Source: an uncultured Bacillota bacterium (GTDB lineage Bacteria > Bacillota_I > Bacilli_A > RF39 > UBA660). From it: a stretch of 56,750 nucleotides of DNA. The stretch lies in assembly GCA_945867665.1 (NCBI GenBank), contig CAMBIR010000007.1:1-56750 (forward strand). The letters are read 5' to 3'. Positions 23,076 through 31,766 of the stretch are shown here, one piece after another. Position 1 is the first letter of the stretch; the number at the start of each line of letters is the position of its first letter. Made by a program: the position numbers and the translations under genes. Below the pieces are notes generated by a model that was not told the DNA's origin, made no database searches, and was given only the letters and a program-made list of their open reading frames with translations.

Positions 23076-25057
23076 TGTTATCTAAGGGTCAAGTAATTAA
23101 TGAGAGATATGAGATTTTGAAATCGATTGGTGAAGGGGGAATGGCGAACGTTTATTTAGCACATGACAAAATTTTAGACCGTGATGTTGCTATAAAAGTA
23201 TTAAGAGGAGATTTGGAGAATAATGAGAAATTTATTCGAAGATTTCAAAGAGAGGCTAAGAGTGTTTCTGATTTGTCTCATCCTAATATTGTAGAGGTTT
23301 ATGATGTAGGAGAGGAAGATGGCCAGCATTATATTGTTATGGAGTATATTGACGGTAAGACTTTAAAGCAGTTAATTCAAAAGCGAGGAGCACTTACGGT
23401 TCCAGAGGTTATTGATATTATGGCACAACTTACTGATGGACTTGCACAAGCCCATGATGCTTATATTATTCATCGCGATATTAAGCCACAAAATATTATG
23501 ATTCTTGATAATGGAATGATTAAAATCACTGATTTTGGTATTGCTATGTCAATGAATGCAACGCAATTGACGCAAACGAACTCTGTTATGGGGAGTGTTC
23601 ATTATTTACCACCTGAGCAAGCTAGTGGAAAGGGGGCTACCACAAAGAGCGATATTTATTCAGCAGGAATTTTAATGTATGAACTTCTTACAGGTAGTGT
23701 TCCTTTTAAAGGAGATAATGCTGTTGAAATTGCATTAAAGCAAATGAAAGAGAAAATTCCTAGTATTCGAAGACAAAATCCATTAATTCCTCAAAGTGTT
23801 GAAAATATTGTTTTGAAAGCTACGGCTAAAAATCCTAAAAATAGATATGATAATATTCATGAAATGCATGAGGATATTATTCATGCAATGGATGAAGATA
23901 AGCAAAATGAGGTTCGCTATCATTATCCTTATCCAGAAAGTGAATTAGATGAAAGTAGGGCTATTCCAATTAAAGAGACTAGCGTATCTAAACCAAAGGC
24001 AAAAGAAATTGATGTTCCAGTTGATTCGGGGAATGAAAACTTTAATAACCCATCCAGAAAAAAAGAAAAAAAGAAAATGACAAAAATACAGATTTCTATC
24101 TTGATTGGTTTAATTTTAATCTTATTAATGTCTGGTATTTTAATCTTTTTCAATCATCGAAATAATACGAAAGTAATTATGGTTCCTGATGTTACCAATC
24201 AGAAAGTGGATAAGGCAATTAATACCTTAAAGAAGAAAGGCTTTCAGTATGATGTAAAAAAGGAATCTAGTGATAAAATTAAAGAAGGGTATGTTATTGA
24301 AACTGATCCAAAGGCTGGCTCTAGTAAGAGAAAGGGAAGTATTATTACTATTGTTGAATCTACTGGACTTGCAGATGTTACATTAAAAGATTATACTGAC
24401 CAAAATGCAAATTCGATTAAAGAAAAATTAGAGAAGCTAGGACTAAAAGTGACAATTGAGAAAAAGACGGTAAAGAGTCCAAAGGATTATATTGGAAAAT
24501 CAGGAATCGTTATTGAACAAAGTCCAAAGTATGATGATAGTGAGGAAATTACTTTAAAAGAAAATGATGAAATTACTTTGTATATTCCTGATATTTATGA
24601 GGAATATCCTGAAATGGCTACTGAAGGATGGACTTTGTCTAAGGCAGAAGAATTTTCTAATCAATATGGTTTGTCCTTAGTGGTTAAAGATAAGAAGGGA
24701 AATGTTATTAATGATTATAGCAGTTATTTAGATAAAGCCGTAACTGGTCAAAATAGAACTGGTAAGATTGCTAGTGGTGTTCAATTTGCGATTACGATTG
24801 ATATTGATACTTCTAGTTATAATTTGAATATTAATTATATTGATAAGGATACTAATGTTACAATAAAAACGGATAAAAAGGCCAAAAAAGATGGTGAGAG
24901 TGGCAGTTATAGTTGCGATGCTATTGCTGGTTATGCTCTTATTACGAAAGAGGCTATTTCTTACAAAATCAATGCAGCGGATGCAAAGATAGAGTGTTAT
25001 TATACTAAAAATGTAGATTCTAGTAGTGATGATACTTCTTTAAATAATCGTGAATAG
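23075..25057 (+). CDS. prkC: PASTA-domain serine/threonine kinase
   Basis: About 660 residues. The N-terminal Hanks kinase has GEGGMANVY, the Lys in VAIKVL, HRDIKPQN and DFGIA. One membrane helix lies near residues 336-358. Outside are two or three PASTA repeats (VPDVTNQKVDKAI; LKDYTDQNANSI) that bind muropeptides. The last 80 residues (NINYIDKDTNVTI...IECYYTKN) form an extra beta module resembling a MucBP-like domain and unusual at this position. It senses the wall and regulates growth, and with prpC forms a kinase-phosphatase pair. ATG 23075 has GGTGAT five bases upstream. Confidence 0.94.
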   Translation: MLSKGQVINERYEILKSIGEGGMANVYLAHDKILDRDVAIKVLRGDLENNEKFIRRFQREAKSVSDLSHPNIVEVYDVGEEDGQHYIVMEYIDGKTLKQLIQKRGALTVPEVIDIMAQLTDGLAQAHDAYIIHRDIKPQNIMILDNGMIKITDFGIAMSMNATQLTQTNSVMGSVHYLPPEQASGKGATTKSDIYSAGILMYELLTGSVPFKGDNAVEIALKQMKEKIPSIRRQNPLIPQSVENIVLKATAKNPKNRYDNIHEMHEDIIHAMDEDKQNEVRYHYPYPESELDESRAIPIKETSVSKPKAKEIDVPVDSGNENFNNPSRKKEKKKMTKIQISILIGLILILLMSGILIFFNHRNNTKVIMVPDVTNQKVDKAINTLKKKGFQYDVKKESSDKIKEGYVIETDPKAGSSKRKGSIITIVESTGLADVTLKDYTDQNANSIKEKLEKLGLKVTIEKKTVKSPKDYIGKSGIVIEQSPKYDDSEEITLKENDEITLYIPDIYEEYPEMATEGWTLSKAEEFSNQYGLSLVVKDKKGNVINDYSSYLDKAVTGQNRTGKIASGVQFAITIDIDTSSYNLNINYIDKDTNVTIKTDKKAKKDGESGSYSCDAIAGYALITKEAISYKINAADAKIECYYTKNVDSSSDDTSLNNRE

Positions 25058-25065
25058 GGGGAATT

Positions 25066-25914
25066 ATGGAAGGATTAATTATTAAAAATATTAGTAATGA
25101 TTATGTTATTTTGTCTAATGGAAGGACGTATTTATGTAAACCTAGGGGAAAGTTTCGCTATCATGGACTTTCTCCTTTGGTTGGTGATGTTGTTGATTTT
25201 GATGATAAAGAAAAATATTTATTAAAAATTCATGAAAGAAAGAATTGTTTAGTTCGACCTAGTGTTTCTAATGTTGATCAAGCAATTATTGTTGCTAGTG
25301 TAAAAAATCCTGATTTGGATACCTATTTATTGGATAAATTACTTACTGTAGTTAGTTATCACCGGATTTCTCCTATTATTTGTTTTACGAAGTTAGATTT
25401 ATTAGATTCAGATGAAAGAGAGCAACTAAAGAATTATATTTCTTATTATCAAAAACAAGGATATTCTGTTGTTACTAATCAAAATATTGATAAATTTAGT
25501 GCATTGCTGGAAGGAAAAATTACGGTTTTAGCAGGACAGTCTGGTGCTGGAAAGAGTAGTTTGTTAAATCGAATTTCTCCAGAACTTAATTTGAAGACGA
25601 ATGAAATATCTTATGCCTTAAATCGAGGGAAACATACTACTAGACATACTGAACTCTATTCTGTTTTAGGAGGATATGTTGTAGATACTCCAGGATTTTC
25701 AAGTGTTGATTTTCGTGGAATAGAAAAAATTTCGATTCGTGATAATATGAATGAAATGTTTCATTATTTAGAATACTGCAAATATAGGGACTGCATGCAT
25801 ATTAAGGAAGATGGTTGTTTTGTTAAAAATTTAGTCGAAAAGGGAGAAATTTTAAAAAGTCGCTACGAGAATTATCTTCATTTTATTTTAGAAAAGGAGG
25901 AGGAAAAACGATGA
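25066..25914 (+). CDS. rsgA: Ribosome small-subunit GTPase RsgA
   Basis: A 282-residue circularly permuted GTPase for 30S maturation. An OB domain (residues 1-65) precedes the G domain with motifs in the permuted order G4 (FTKLDLLD), G1 (GQSGAGKSSLLN), and G3 (DTPGFSS). A C-terminal zinc site is formed by CKYRDCMHIKEDGC. It overlaps rpe by four bases, the usual Bacillota gene order. Confidence 0.95.
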   Translation: MEGLIIKNISNDYVILSNGRTYLCKPRGKFRYHGLSPLVGDVVDFDDKEKYLLKIHERKNCLVRPSVSNVDQAIIVASVKNPDLDTYLLDKLLTVVSYHRISPIICFTKLDLLDSDEREQLKNYISYYQKQGYSVVTNQNIDKFSALLEGKITVLAGQSGAGKSSLLNRISPELNLKTNEISYALNRGKHTTRHTELYSVLGGYVVDTPGFSSVDFRGIEKISIRDNMNEMFHYLEYCKYRDCMHIKEDGCFVKNLVEKGEILKSRYENYLHFILEKEEEKR

Positions 25915-26543
25915 AGATTTCTGTTTCTATTTTAGATGCTGTTAATCGGTATGAGGCTGTAGAAAAGTTAAATGATACAAATATATCTTATATTCATATT
26001 GATGTCATGGATGGAAAGTTGGTTAATAATATTCAGTTTCAGGATATGGATGAGATACGAGAAATTAGTAAAATTAGTAAATTTCCTTTACAAGTTCATT
26101 TGATGGTAGAGGATGCTAGTTATTATGTTTCAAAATTTGCCTCTTTGAATATCGAATCGATTACCATTCATTTGAATATTAAAAATGATATTCATTCTGT
26201 TATTAAAGAAATTCATAACATGGGGTATCTGGCTGGGATTGCTGTTAGTGGGGAAGAAGATATTTTAAAAATTATTCCTTACTTGAAGGATATTGATATG
26301 ATTTTGGTAATGAGTGTTGTTCCAGGGCGTGGAGGCCAGGCTTTTATTTCAAATACAAGTGATAAGATTCGTTATTTAAGAAATTATATTATAAAAAATC
26401 ATCTATCTTCTGTTATAGAAGTAGATGGTGGAATTAATGATAAGACAATTAAAAATATTGATGGTGCTGATATTGCTGTCGTTGGGTCTTATATTATTAA
26501 AGCTAGTGATTATGATAAACAAATTAAAAGTTTAGAGCAATAA
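25911..26543 (+). CDS. rpe: Ribulose-phosphate 3-epimerase
   Basis: A 210-residue TIM barrel that interconverts ribulose-5-phosphate and xylulose-5-phosphate. Metal ligands are in HIDVMDG, QVHLMV and EVDGGI, and the phosphate loop is PGRGGQAFI. The loop after MDG reads KLVNN instead of the common HFVPN, a moderate divergence. It ends at a terminator shared with the convergent rpmB gene. Confidence 0.93.
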   Translation: MKISVSILDAVNRYEAVEKLNDTNISYIHIDVMDGKLVNNIQFQDMDEIREISKISKFPLQVHLMVEDASYYVSKFASLNIESITIHLNIKNDIHSVIKEIHNMGYLAGIAVSGEEDILKIIPYLKDIDMILVMSVVPGRGGQAFISNTSDKIRYLRNYIIKNHLSSVIEVDGGINDKTIKNIDGADIAVVGSYIIKASDYDKQIKSLEQ

Positions 26544-26544
26544 A

Positions 26545-26572
26545 AAAACTTCTCAGAGATGAGGAGTTTTTT
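26545..26572. terminator. Bidirectional terminator between rpe and rpmB
   Basis: AAAAAACTTCTC and GAGGAGTTTTTT face each other around a short loop, giving a T-tailed hairpin on both strands between the two convergent genes. Confidence 0.85.
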
Positions 26573-26574
26573 GC

Positions 26575-26757
26575 TTAAGCGGCTTTTTTAGCTGCTCTAA
26601 TTTCTCTTGCACTTAATCTTACTTTTACAGTATTTCCAAATTCATCAACGATTTGAACTTTTTGTAAGTTTACTTTTTGTGCTTTTTTGGTAACTTTTAA
26701 ACAGTTTGGTCTGTTATTTGCAAAATTTGTTTTTTTACTTGATATATTTTTTGCCAT
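26575..26757 (-). CDS. rpmB: 50S ribosomal protein L28
   Basis: A 60-residue basic protein of the large subunit. The NRPNCLKV and VRLSAREIRAAKK segments match L28, and there are no zinc cysteine pairs. It is the only housekeeping gene on the minus strand in this half. GGAGGG lies seven bases before its ATG, and a 17-bp-spaced promoter is upstream. Confidence 0.95.
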   Translation of the reverse strand: MAKNISSKKTNFANNRPNCLKVTKKAQKVNLQKVQIVDEFGNTVKVRLSAREIRAAKKAA

Positions 26758-26789
26758 AATTATCCCTCCTTGAAATGAATCGCATTAAA

Positions 26790-26818
26790 ACTATATCATA
26801 AAAATAATTTTTAGTCAA
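26790..26818 (-). promoter_or_regulatory. Promoter of rpmB
   Basis: On the minus strand TTGACT (26813-26818 complement) and TATAGT (26790-26795 complement) are 17 bp apart, 33 bases before the rpmB ATG. Confidence 0.7.
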
Positions 26819-26885
26819 ATATTTTCCTTTTCTTTTGTGTCAAAAGTGCTTTTTTTTCATAATTTATTTATGGAAGTGATATTTT

Positions 26886-27338
26886 ATGTATGAAGTTTAT
26901 ATGGTTAAAATGGGAGATAGTATGGAATCTATTGCTACTAGTCATGATATTCATGTTGATGAGTTAAGAAAAATTAATGGGTTGTTTTCTCCAAATGAGG
27001 TAGTAGTTGGTTCTTTATTAGTCGTTCCTGTTATGGGAAAAAGAAATTATCAGTATTATACGGTAAAAAAAGGAGATAGCATTTATGAGATTGCCAAAAA
27101 ATATGGAATTGATTATAATTTGTTGTTACAATTAAATGGATTAGATAAAGATGATTACATTTATCCCAATCAGTCTTTGATGTTACCAGCAGAGGGAATT
27201 GAGTTTTATTTGGTTAAGGAAAATGAAACTTTACAAGATATTTTAAGGAAGAAAAAAATTTCGGCTGATGATTTAATAAAGAATAATGATAAGATTTATT
27301 TGAGAGAGGGGCAGTTGCTTCAATTTCTGAAAAGTTAA
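26886..27338 (+). CDS. Protein of three LysM domains
   Basis: Encodes 150 residues, consisting of three LysM repeats (about 1-50, 56-103, 106-150), such as YYTVKKGDSIYEIAKKYG. LysM binds peptidoglycan or related glycans. No signal peptide or catalytic domain is visible. A leaderless LysM protein in a lineage with sporulation genes could be a spore-coat or cortex-associated protein like SafA, but that is inference. Confidence 0.85.
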   Translation: MYEVYMVKMGDSMESIATSHDIHVDELRKINGLFSPNEVVVGSLLVVPVMGKRNYQYYTVKKGDSIYEIAKKYGIDYNLLLQLNGLDKDDYIYPNQSLMLPAEGIEFYLVKENETLQDILRKKKISADDLIKNNDKIYLREGQLLQFLKS

Positions 27339-27395
27339 TCTTTTCATTTCTTTTTTTTTAGTGTATAATTTTAGATATAATAGGTGGTGGAGCAG

Positions 27396-28907
27396 ATGAT
27401 TTTAAAAAAACCATATGGATTTTTAATTAAGCATTTTCGGATGATTCATTTAATTTTGCTGGCAATATCTTTTTATTTGACTATGAAGGTAAATCATATT
27501 TTGCAGTATTATAATTCTTTTATTCGTGGAAGTGCGAGTAAATTAGATGCAATTGGTTATGTTACGAATTATCATGTTTTGGCAATTATTGTGGCGATAG
27601 TGATTTGTTTGATTGTTTATGCTTTGCTCAGATATAAGAAAAAGCCTAGGATATTGTATCTGTTACTGATTTTGCTTTATTTTTTAGTTGGGGTGATGGT
27701 TCAAGTTTCTTACCAGGGATTATATACTATTTATATTTCCATTTTAGAGACGAAGACGATGCTTTTGTACCGAGATTTACTTAGAATATTAGTGGGAGTA
27801 CAATACTTATCTTTAATTTTTCTTTTAATTAGGGGCCTTGGATTTGATATTCGAAAATTTAATTTTGTTAGTGATTTGGCAGAACTTGGTGAGAGTGAAC
27901 AGGATAGTGAGGAGTTTGAGTTAACTTTAGGGGGAACTGAGGTTACAAGAAGGAAGTTTCATCGCGGAATAAGAGAGTTAAAATATTATTATTTAGAAAA
28001 TCATACGTTTATTAATATTATTCTTATTATTGTTTTGGCTTTAGGTTTAGGAACTTTTACGGTTAATAAAGAGGTTATTAATAAGGTGTATAATGAAGGT
28101 GAAGCATTTTCTAGTTCTAATTTTAATTTTAATGTTTTAAATACTTATGTTACAGATTACGACGCTAAGGGGTCAATGGTAGGTGATCTTAAGCATTCTT
28201 TTGTTGCACTTAGAATTTCTCTTGGTGGTAATGGGGGAGCTCATCAATTGGAGACGGGCAATTTAATTTTGAAGGTAGGAAATAGTAGTTATGCTCCTAG
28301 TGTGCGCTATGCAAATTATTTTCAAGATTTGGGAGTAGTTTACCAAAATCAGAATATTCAGGAGGGAAAAACGTATTTATTTCTTTATTCTGTTTTGAAA
28401 ACAGAGATTAAGGAGAAAATGCAGTTAGTTTACGCTAATGATAAAGTTGTTCAGTTAAGTCCTGTTTTTTTGGATGTGGAAGAAAAGGAAGTAAATTTAA
28501 AGTTGGGAGATACTCTGAATTTAAGTGATACTATTCTTCATCAAGGAGAGATTCGTTTTACTTCTTATGAACTTAAAGATAAGTTTATGTATTCTTATGA
28601 ATATGAGGTTCGAGGAGAAAAATTTAAGAGTGAGTATGCCATTGGAGGAGAAAACACGGCAATTATGCTCCTTAAAATAAGCACTAATTCTTTTTCTTTG
28701 GATAGTTATGCTTCTTTTTTGAGTAGTTATGGTCATCTTTTATATCAAGTGGATGGTAAGGAATATGAGGCAACTTTTTATGATAAAACTCCTGGAAATT
28801 ATCATGATGGTGTTTATCTCTCAACTTCACGTGAGGTATTGAATGCTTCTGATATTTGGATGTCTATTCAAATTCGAAATAAAAAGTTTAAATATAAAAT
28901 AAAGTAG
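27396..28907 (+). CDS. Multi-pass membrane protein with a large extracellular part, unknown function
   Basis: About 503 residues. Four membrane helices lie in residues 15-150, followed by an acidic cytoplasmic stretch, a further helix near 205-225 and about 270 residues of beta-rich domain outside the cell. No family is recognised. The ATG at 27396 is chosen over upstream GTG codons because these lie in the ribosome site AGGTGGTGGAG. It is followed by its own neighbour's promoter, so it is probably monocistronic. Confidence 0.6.
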   Translation: MILKKPYGFLIKHFRMIHLILLAISFYLTMKVNHILQYYNSFIRGSASKLDAIGYVTNYHVLAIIVAIVICLIVYALLRYKKKPRILYLLLILLYFLVGVMVQVSYQGLYTIYISILETKTMLLYRDLLRILVGVQYLSLIFLLIRGLGFDIRKFNFVSDLAELGESEQDSEEFELTLGGTEVTRRKFHRGIRELKYYYLENHTFINIILIIVLALGLGTFTVNKEVINKVYNEGEAFSSSNFNFNVLNTYVTDYDAKGSMVGDLKHSFVALRISLGGNGGAHQLETGNLILKVGNSSYAPSVRYANYFQDLGVVYQNQNIQEGKTYLFLYSVLKTEIKEKMQLVYANDKVVQLSPVFLDVEEKEVNLKLGDTLNLSDTILHQGEIRFTSYELKDKFMYSYEYEVRGEKFKSEYAIGGENTAIMLLKISTNSFSLDSYASFLSSYGHLLYQVDGKEYEATFYDKTPGNYHDGVYLSTSREVLNASDIWMSIQIRNKKFKYKIK

Positions 28908-28920
28908 GAATTGGTTATGC

Positions 28921-28949
28921 TTGTTAAAGTTTAGAATTTATAGTATAAT
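28921..28949 (+). promoter_or_regulatory. Promoter upstream of the EIIB-like gene
   Basis: TTGTTA (28921-28926) and TATAAT (28944-28949) are separated by 17 bp, 17 bases before the start codon. Confidence 0.65.
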
Positions 28950-28966
28950 TGGAATGAGGTGGAGAA

Positions 28967-29281
28967 ATGCAACCAATACATTATGTTATTATTATTTTAG
29001 TTTTGGTGATTATCTTTTTGGCTGTGATTCGCGCTAATAGTAAAGATTTTAAGTTGGAAATTAATAAATTAGTAGAGTATCTTGGGGGAAAAGATAATAT
29101 TATTGATACCGAAGTTGAGATGTCTAGATTTAAGGTTACTTTGAAAGATGTAACTAAGGCAAATAAAGAAGGTATTATGAAATTGGGCGCGAAGGGCGTT
29201 GTTGAAATAGAAGATCAATTAAAAATTATCTTTGGAAAAGATGCAAAAAAATTAAAAAAATATATTGATGAGTTAAAGTAG
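28967..29281 (+). CDS. Membrane-tethered PTS EIIB-like protein lacking the phosphoacceptor cysteine
   Basis: Encodes 104 residues: a membrane helix (residues 5-22) and a domain very like glucose-family PTS EIIB (YLGGKDNI, then SRFKVTLKDVTK, then LGAKGVVEIEDQLKIIFG). In transport EIIBs the segment before this Arg carries a phosphorylated Cys (CxTRLR). Here the position reads VEMSRFK, so there is no Cys. It cannot pass phosphate as a normal EIIB and no EIIC or EIIA neighbour exists. It may be a structural or sensory relative. A terminator follows. Confidence 0.7.
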   Translation: MQPIHYVIIILVLVIIFLAVIRANSKDFKLEINKLVEYLGGKDNIIDTEVEMSRFKVTLKDVTKANKEGIMKLGAKGVVEIEDQLKIIFGKDAKKLKKYIDELK

Positions 29282-29308
29282 GAGTTTAGGCTTCTATTTT
29301 TTTATTTT
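29279..29308 (+). terminator. Terminator after the EIIB-like gene
   Basis: TAGGAG and CTTCTA form a 6-bp stem with one G-T pair overlapping the stop codon, followed by a T-rich run. Confidence 0.6.
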
Positions 29309-29350
29309 AGGTGATTTTGTTTTAGATATTTTATTTTGTTTAGTTTTATT

Positions 29351-29387
29351 TTCGACAATTTTTTTGAAGTTCGACAAAATACGACAA
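29351..29387 (+). promoter_or_regulatory. Three Spo0A-box-like sites
   Basis: TTCGACAA (29351-29358), TTCGACAA (29370-29377) and TACGACAA (29380-29387) carry the reverse complement of the 0A-box core TGTCGAA, the last with one mismatch. The second and third begin ten bases apart, one helical turn. They precede a histidine kinase resembling sporulation kinases. Binding by Spo0A is inference. Confidence 0.5.
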
Positions 29388-29437
29388 AAGAAGCGAAGAT
29401 GGGATGATATGATAAGTTTTAGAAAAGAGGAATGTAT

Positions 29438-30673
29438 ATGAATTTGATGGAGGATGTAATTTTAAATGTTATATTAATGATGTTTCCAATACTTGTTTAT
29501 TTTATTTATAATTGCTATCGTGAGGTATGTATGGAGAAGTATAATCATTTGCTATTGGATGTTTCTTTAGCTACTTCTATGTATTTATGCTTCCGCTATG
29601 GAAATGTAAATCATAATGCAATGGGACTTATGTTTTGTAATTTGCCTATTGTTGTTGCTTATTTGAAAAAGCAATCTAGTGTAGCAGTACTTCTTTCTTT
29701 GATTGTTATTAGTTATTCTTATTTTTATTTACATATTGATATTCTATTTATGTTGATTAAGTTTATTTTATATTTTATCATTTATTGTATTGGGGTAAAA
29801 CGGCATATTCATGATAATACTTTTATTTTATTGATTGCTGTTTTACAGGGCTTCTTTTTTTCTTTGAAATATTTCTTTGTTTTTGAGTTTAGTAGTTTTG
29901 TTTATACAATAAAGATTTTCTTTTATTTGTTTCTGTTTTATTTGTTGCCATTTACTTTATTATTTTTATTTCAACTAGCAGAGAGAGTTACTTCTTTATA
30001 TTTAAGTGTTGCTGAGTTAGAAAGAGATAAACAAATTCGAAATTCATTGTTTAAGATTACGCATGAAGTAAAGAATCCAATAGCGGTATGTAAGGGCTAT
30101 TTAGAAATGCTTGATGTAGAGAATGAAAATCAAGTAAAGCGCTATATTCCTATTGTGAGGCAGGAACTTTCAAGAAGTTTGGATATTATGAGTGATTTTA
30201 TGGAATTTAGTAAAATTAAGATAGAAAAGGAACTTATTGATATTAATTTATTATTGGAAGAAATTGAAGAAGAATTGCATTTATTAATTATCAGGAAAAA
30301 TGTAGAGTTACTGCTTTCTCTTGATTCTGATGATATTTATGTGATGGGAGATTATGGCAGGTTAAAGCAAGTTTTTATTAATTTGGTTAAGAATAGTATG
30401 GAAGCAATGGAAGACGGAGGAAAGATAGAGATAAGAGGGCGAATGGAGAAAAAATATTATTGTATTTCTGTTATTGATAATGGTAGTGGTATGGATAAGG
30501 ATACTCTATCTCATATGAAAGAGATGTTTTTTACAACTAAACCTAGGGGAACAGGGCTAGGGGTATGTTTATCTAATGAAATTATTAAGGCACATGATGG
30601 GGAAATGAAATATGATTCTAAATTGGGAGAAGGAACAAAAGTGATTGTAAAATTACCCGTTACTATGCTATAA
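29438..30673 (+). CDS. Membrane sensor histidine kinase, sporulation-kinase-like
   Basis: About 411 residues. Five or six membrane helices in the first 180 residues lack an extracellular loop, as in KinB-like kinases. The phospho-His is in ITHEVKNPIAVCKGYLEML. ATPase motifs are N (INLVKNSMEAM), G1 (DNGSGM), and GTGLGVCLSNEI. There is no adjacent response regulator, which is typical of orphan Spo0F/Spo0A kinases. The ATG at 29438 has AGAGG seven bases upstream. Together with the three 0A-box-like sites, it probably acts in initiating sporulation (inference). Confidence 0.85.
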   Translation: MNLMEDVILNVILMMFPILVYFIYNCYREVCMEKYNHLLLDVSLATSMYLCFRYGNVNHNAMGLMFCNLPIVVAYLKKQSSVAVLLSLIVISYSYFYLHIDILFMLIKFILYFIIYCIGVKRHIHDNTFILLIAVLQGFFFSLKYFFVFEFSSFVYTIKIFFYLFLFYLLPFTLLFLFQLAERVTSLYLSVAELERDKQIRNSLFKITHEVKNPIAVCKGYLEMLDVENENQVKRYIPIVRQELSRSLDIMSDFMEFSKIKIEKELIDINLLLEEIEEELHLLIIRKNVELLLSLDSDDIYVMGDYGRLKQVFINLVKNSMEAMEDGGKIEIRGRMEKKYYCISVIDNGSGMDKDTLSHMKEMFFTTKPRGTGLGVCLSNEIIKAHDGEMKYDSKLGEGTKVIVKLPVTML

Positions 30674-30700
30674 TGGATGTAGCTATAGGGGTGAGTTGTT

Positions 30701-30964
30701 ATGGGGTATGATATGTTTTTGGAAATGCTCCCCAAAATAGATTTGCATGGTTTTGATCGGGAGAGTGCTAGAGTTTTGGTTAACGATTTTGTTGAGGAAG
30801 CATCTCAAATGGGCTATTCTGAAATTTTAATTATTCATGGTATTGGTAGTGGAATTGTGAAAGAAATGGTACAAGAGGCCCTATTTAAAAACAAAAAAGT
30901 TTTATCTTATCATATTTGTGGAGAAAATGTTGGATGTACGATTGCTAAAATAAAAGAAAGGTAG
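30701..30964 (+). CDS. Stand-alone Smr-domain protein
   Basis: Encodes 87 residues, a Smr domain only: IDLHGFDRESA, then IIHGIGSGIVKEMV and a C-terminal GCTIAKIKE. Smr domains are usually the nuclease tail of MutS2; here it stands alone without the MutS2 ATPase. It may cleave RNA or DNA. It begins about 30 bases after the kinase and eight bases before the deaminase, so the three are likely one transcript. Confidence 0.88.
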   Translation: MGYDMFLEMLPKIDLHGFDRESARVLVNDFVEEASQMGYSEILIIHGIGSGIVKEMVQEALFKNKKVLSYHICGENVGCTIAKIKER

Positions 30965-30972
30965 TTGATATT

Positions 30973-31428
30973 ATGTATATGGAGGAAGGAATTAAGAGAG
31001 CTATGGATACAATGACAAAAGGGTATGGTGGTCCGTTTGGAGCGGTTGTTGTAAAAAATGGTGAAATTATTTCTGTTGCTTCTAATACAGTACTTTTACA
31101 TCATGATCCTACTGCTCATGCTGAGGTGAATGCGATAAGAGATGCGTCCCATAAATTAGGAACTCATAATTTAGAAGGGTGTGTTTTATATGCTACTGGT
31201 TATCCATGTCCTATGTGTTTGTCAGCAATTATGTGGGCAAATATTCATGAAGTTTATTATGGGACAGATTTAGAAGATGCCAGTAAGATTGGTTTTCGTG
31301 ATGATTTTATTTATGATTTTATTCGTAATGAAAATCAAGGGAATGTTCTTCAGTTAAAACAAATAAATCATGCAGAGTGTCTGAAATTAATGGAAGATTA
31401 TCATAAAAATGGAAAAGAAATTTATTAA
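30973..31428 (+). CDS. Zinc-dependent nucleoside/guanine deaminase
   Basis: A 151-residue cytidine-deaminase-fold enzyme. Zinc ligands are in TAHAEVNAI and GYPCPMCLSA, with the catalytic Glu after His. Length, HDPTAHAEV and the FRDDFIYDFI tail resemble guanine deaminase (GuaD) more than the shorter tRNA deaminase TadA. It converts guanine to xanthine if that is right. A TadA role cannot be excluded. Confidence 0.88.
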   Translation: MYMEEGIKRAMDTMTKGYGGPFGAVVVKNGEIISVASNTVLLHHDPTAHAEVNAIRDASHKLGTHNLEGCVLYATGYPCPMCLSAIMWANIHEVYYGTDLEDASKIGFRDDFIYDFIRNENQGNVLQLKQINHAECLKLMEDYHKNGKEIY

Positions 31429-31498
31429 CGAGTGTGACTTTTTTTGTTCTAAGTTTACATTTTATTTCAAAAAAAGTGAAGAAAAGTCAAAAAAGTGA

Positions 31499-31527
31499 TT
31501 GATTGATTATAAAAAATGTGCTATTAT
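31499..31527 (+). promoter_or_regulatory. Promoter of the tRNA pair
   Basis: TTGATT (31499-31504) and TATTAT (31522-31527) with a 17-bp spacer, about ten bases before the first tRNA. Confidence 0.65.
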
Positions 31528-31537
31528 TAGTGCATAC

Positions 31538-31614
31538 GGACCCTTAGCTCAGTTGGTTAGAGCATCCGGCTCATAACCGGGCGGTCGATGGTTCGAGTCC
31601 ATCAGGGTCCACCA
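31538..31614 (+). tRNA. tRNA with CAT anticodon (Ile2 or elongator Met)
   Basis: A 77-nt cloverleaf with acceptor GGACCCT/AGGGTCC and encoded ACCA. The anticodon loop is CTCATAA. The CTTAGCTCAG start resembles tRNA-Ile2, in which the C is modified to lysidine, but an elongator tRNA-Met has the same anticodon. Fifteen bases before the tRNA-Leu. Confidence 0.95.
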
Positions 31615-31629
31615 TGTTATTAATGTAAT

Positions 31630-31714
31630 GCGAGTGTGGCGAAATTGGCAGACGCACTAGACTTAGGATCTAGCGGATTTATCCATGGGGGTTCAAGTCC
31701 CTTCACTCGCACCA
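31630..31714 (+). tRNA. tRNA-Leu (anticodon TAG)
   Basis: An 85-nt tRNA with a long variable arm typical of class II Leu tRNAs. Acceptor GCGAGTG pairs with CACTCGC, and CCA is encoded. The anticodon loop contains TAG (ACTTAGGAT). Its 3' end borders an integrase remnant, a common integration target. Confidence 0.96.
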
Positions 31715-31724
31715 ATTTGAATTT

Positions 31725-31750
31725 AACCCTTATTTTATAAGGGTTTTCTT
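31725..31750 (+). terminator. Terminator of the tRNA operon
   Basis: AACCCTTA (31725-31732) and TAAGGGTT (31738-31745) form a perfect 8-bp stem with a five-base loop, followed by TTTTCTT. Confidence 0.85.
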
Positions 31751-31766
31751 ATGACTAAATGATTTT

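Noticed and set aside
30701-30964. Smr protein as a truncated MutS2
   Set aside because: It has its own ribosome site and the complete Smr domain. No MutS2 sequence remains upstream, where the kinase lies.
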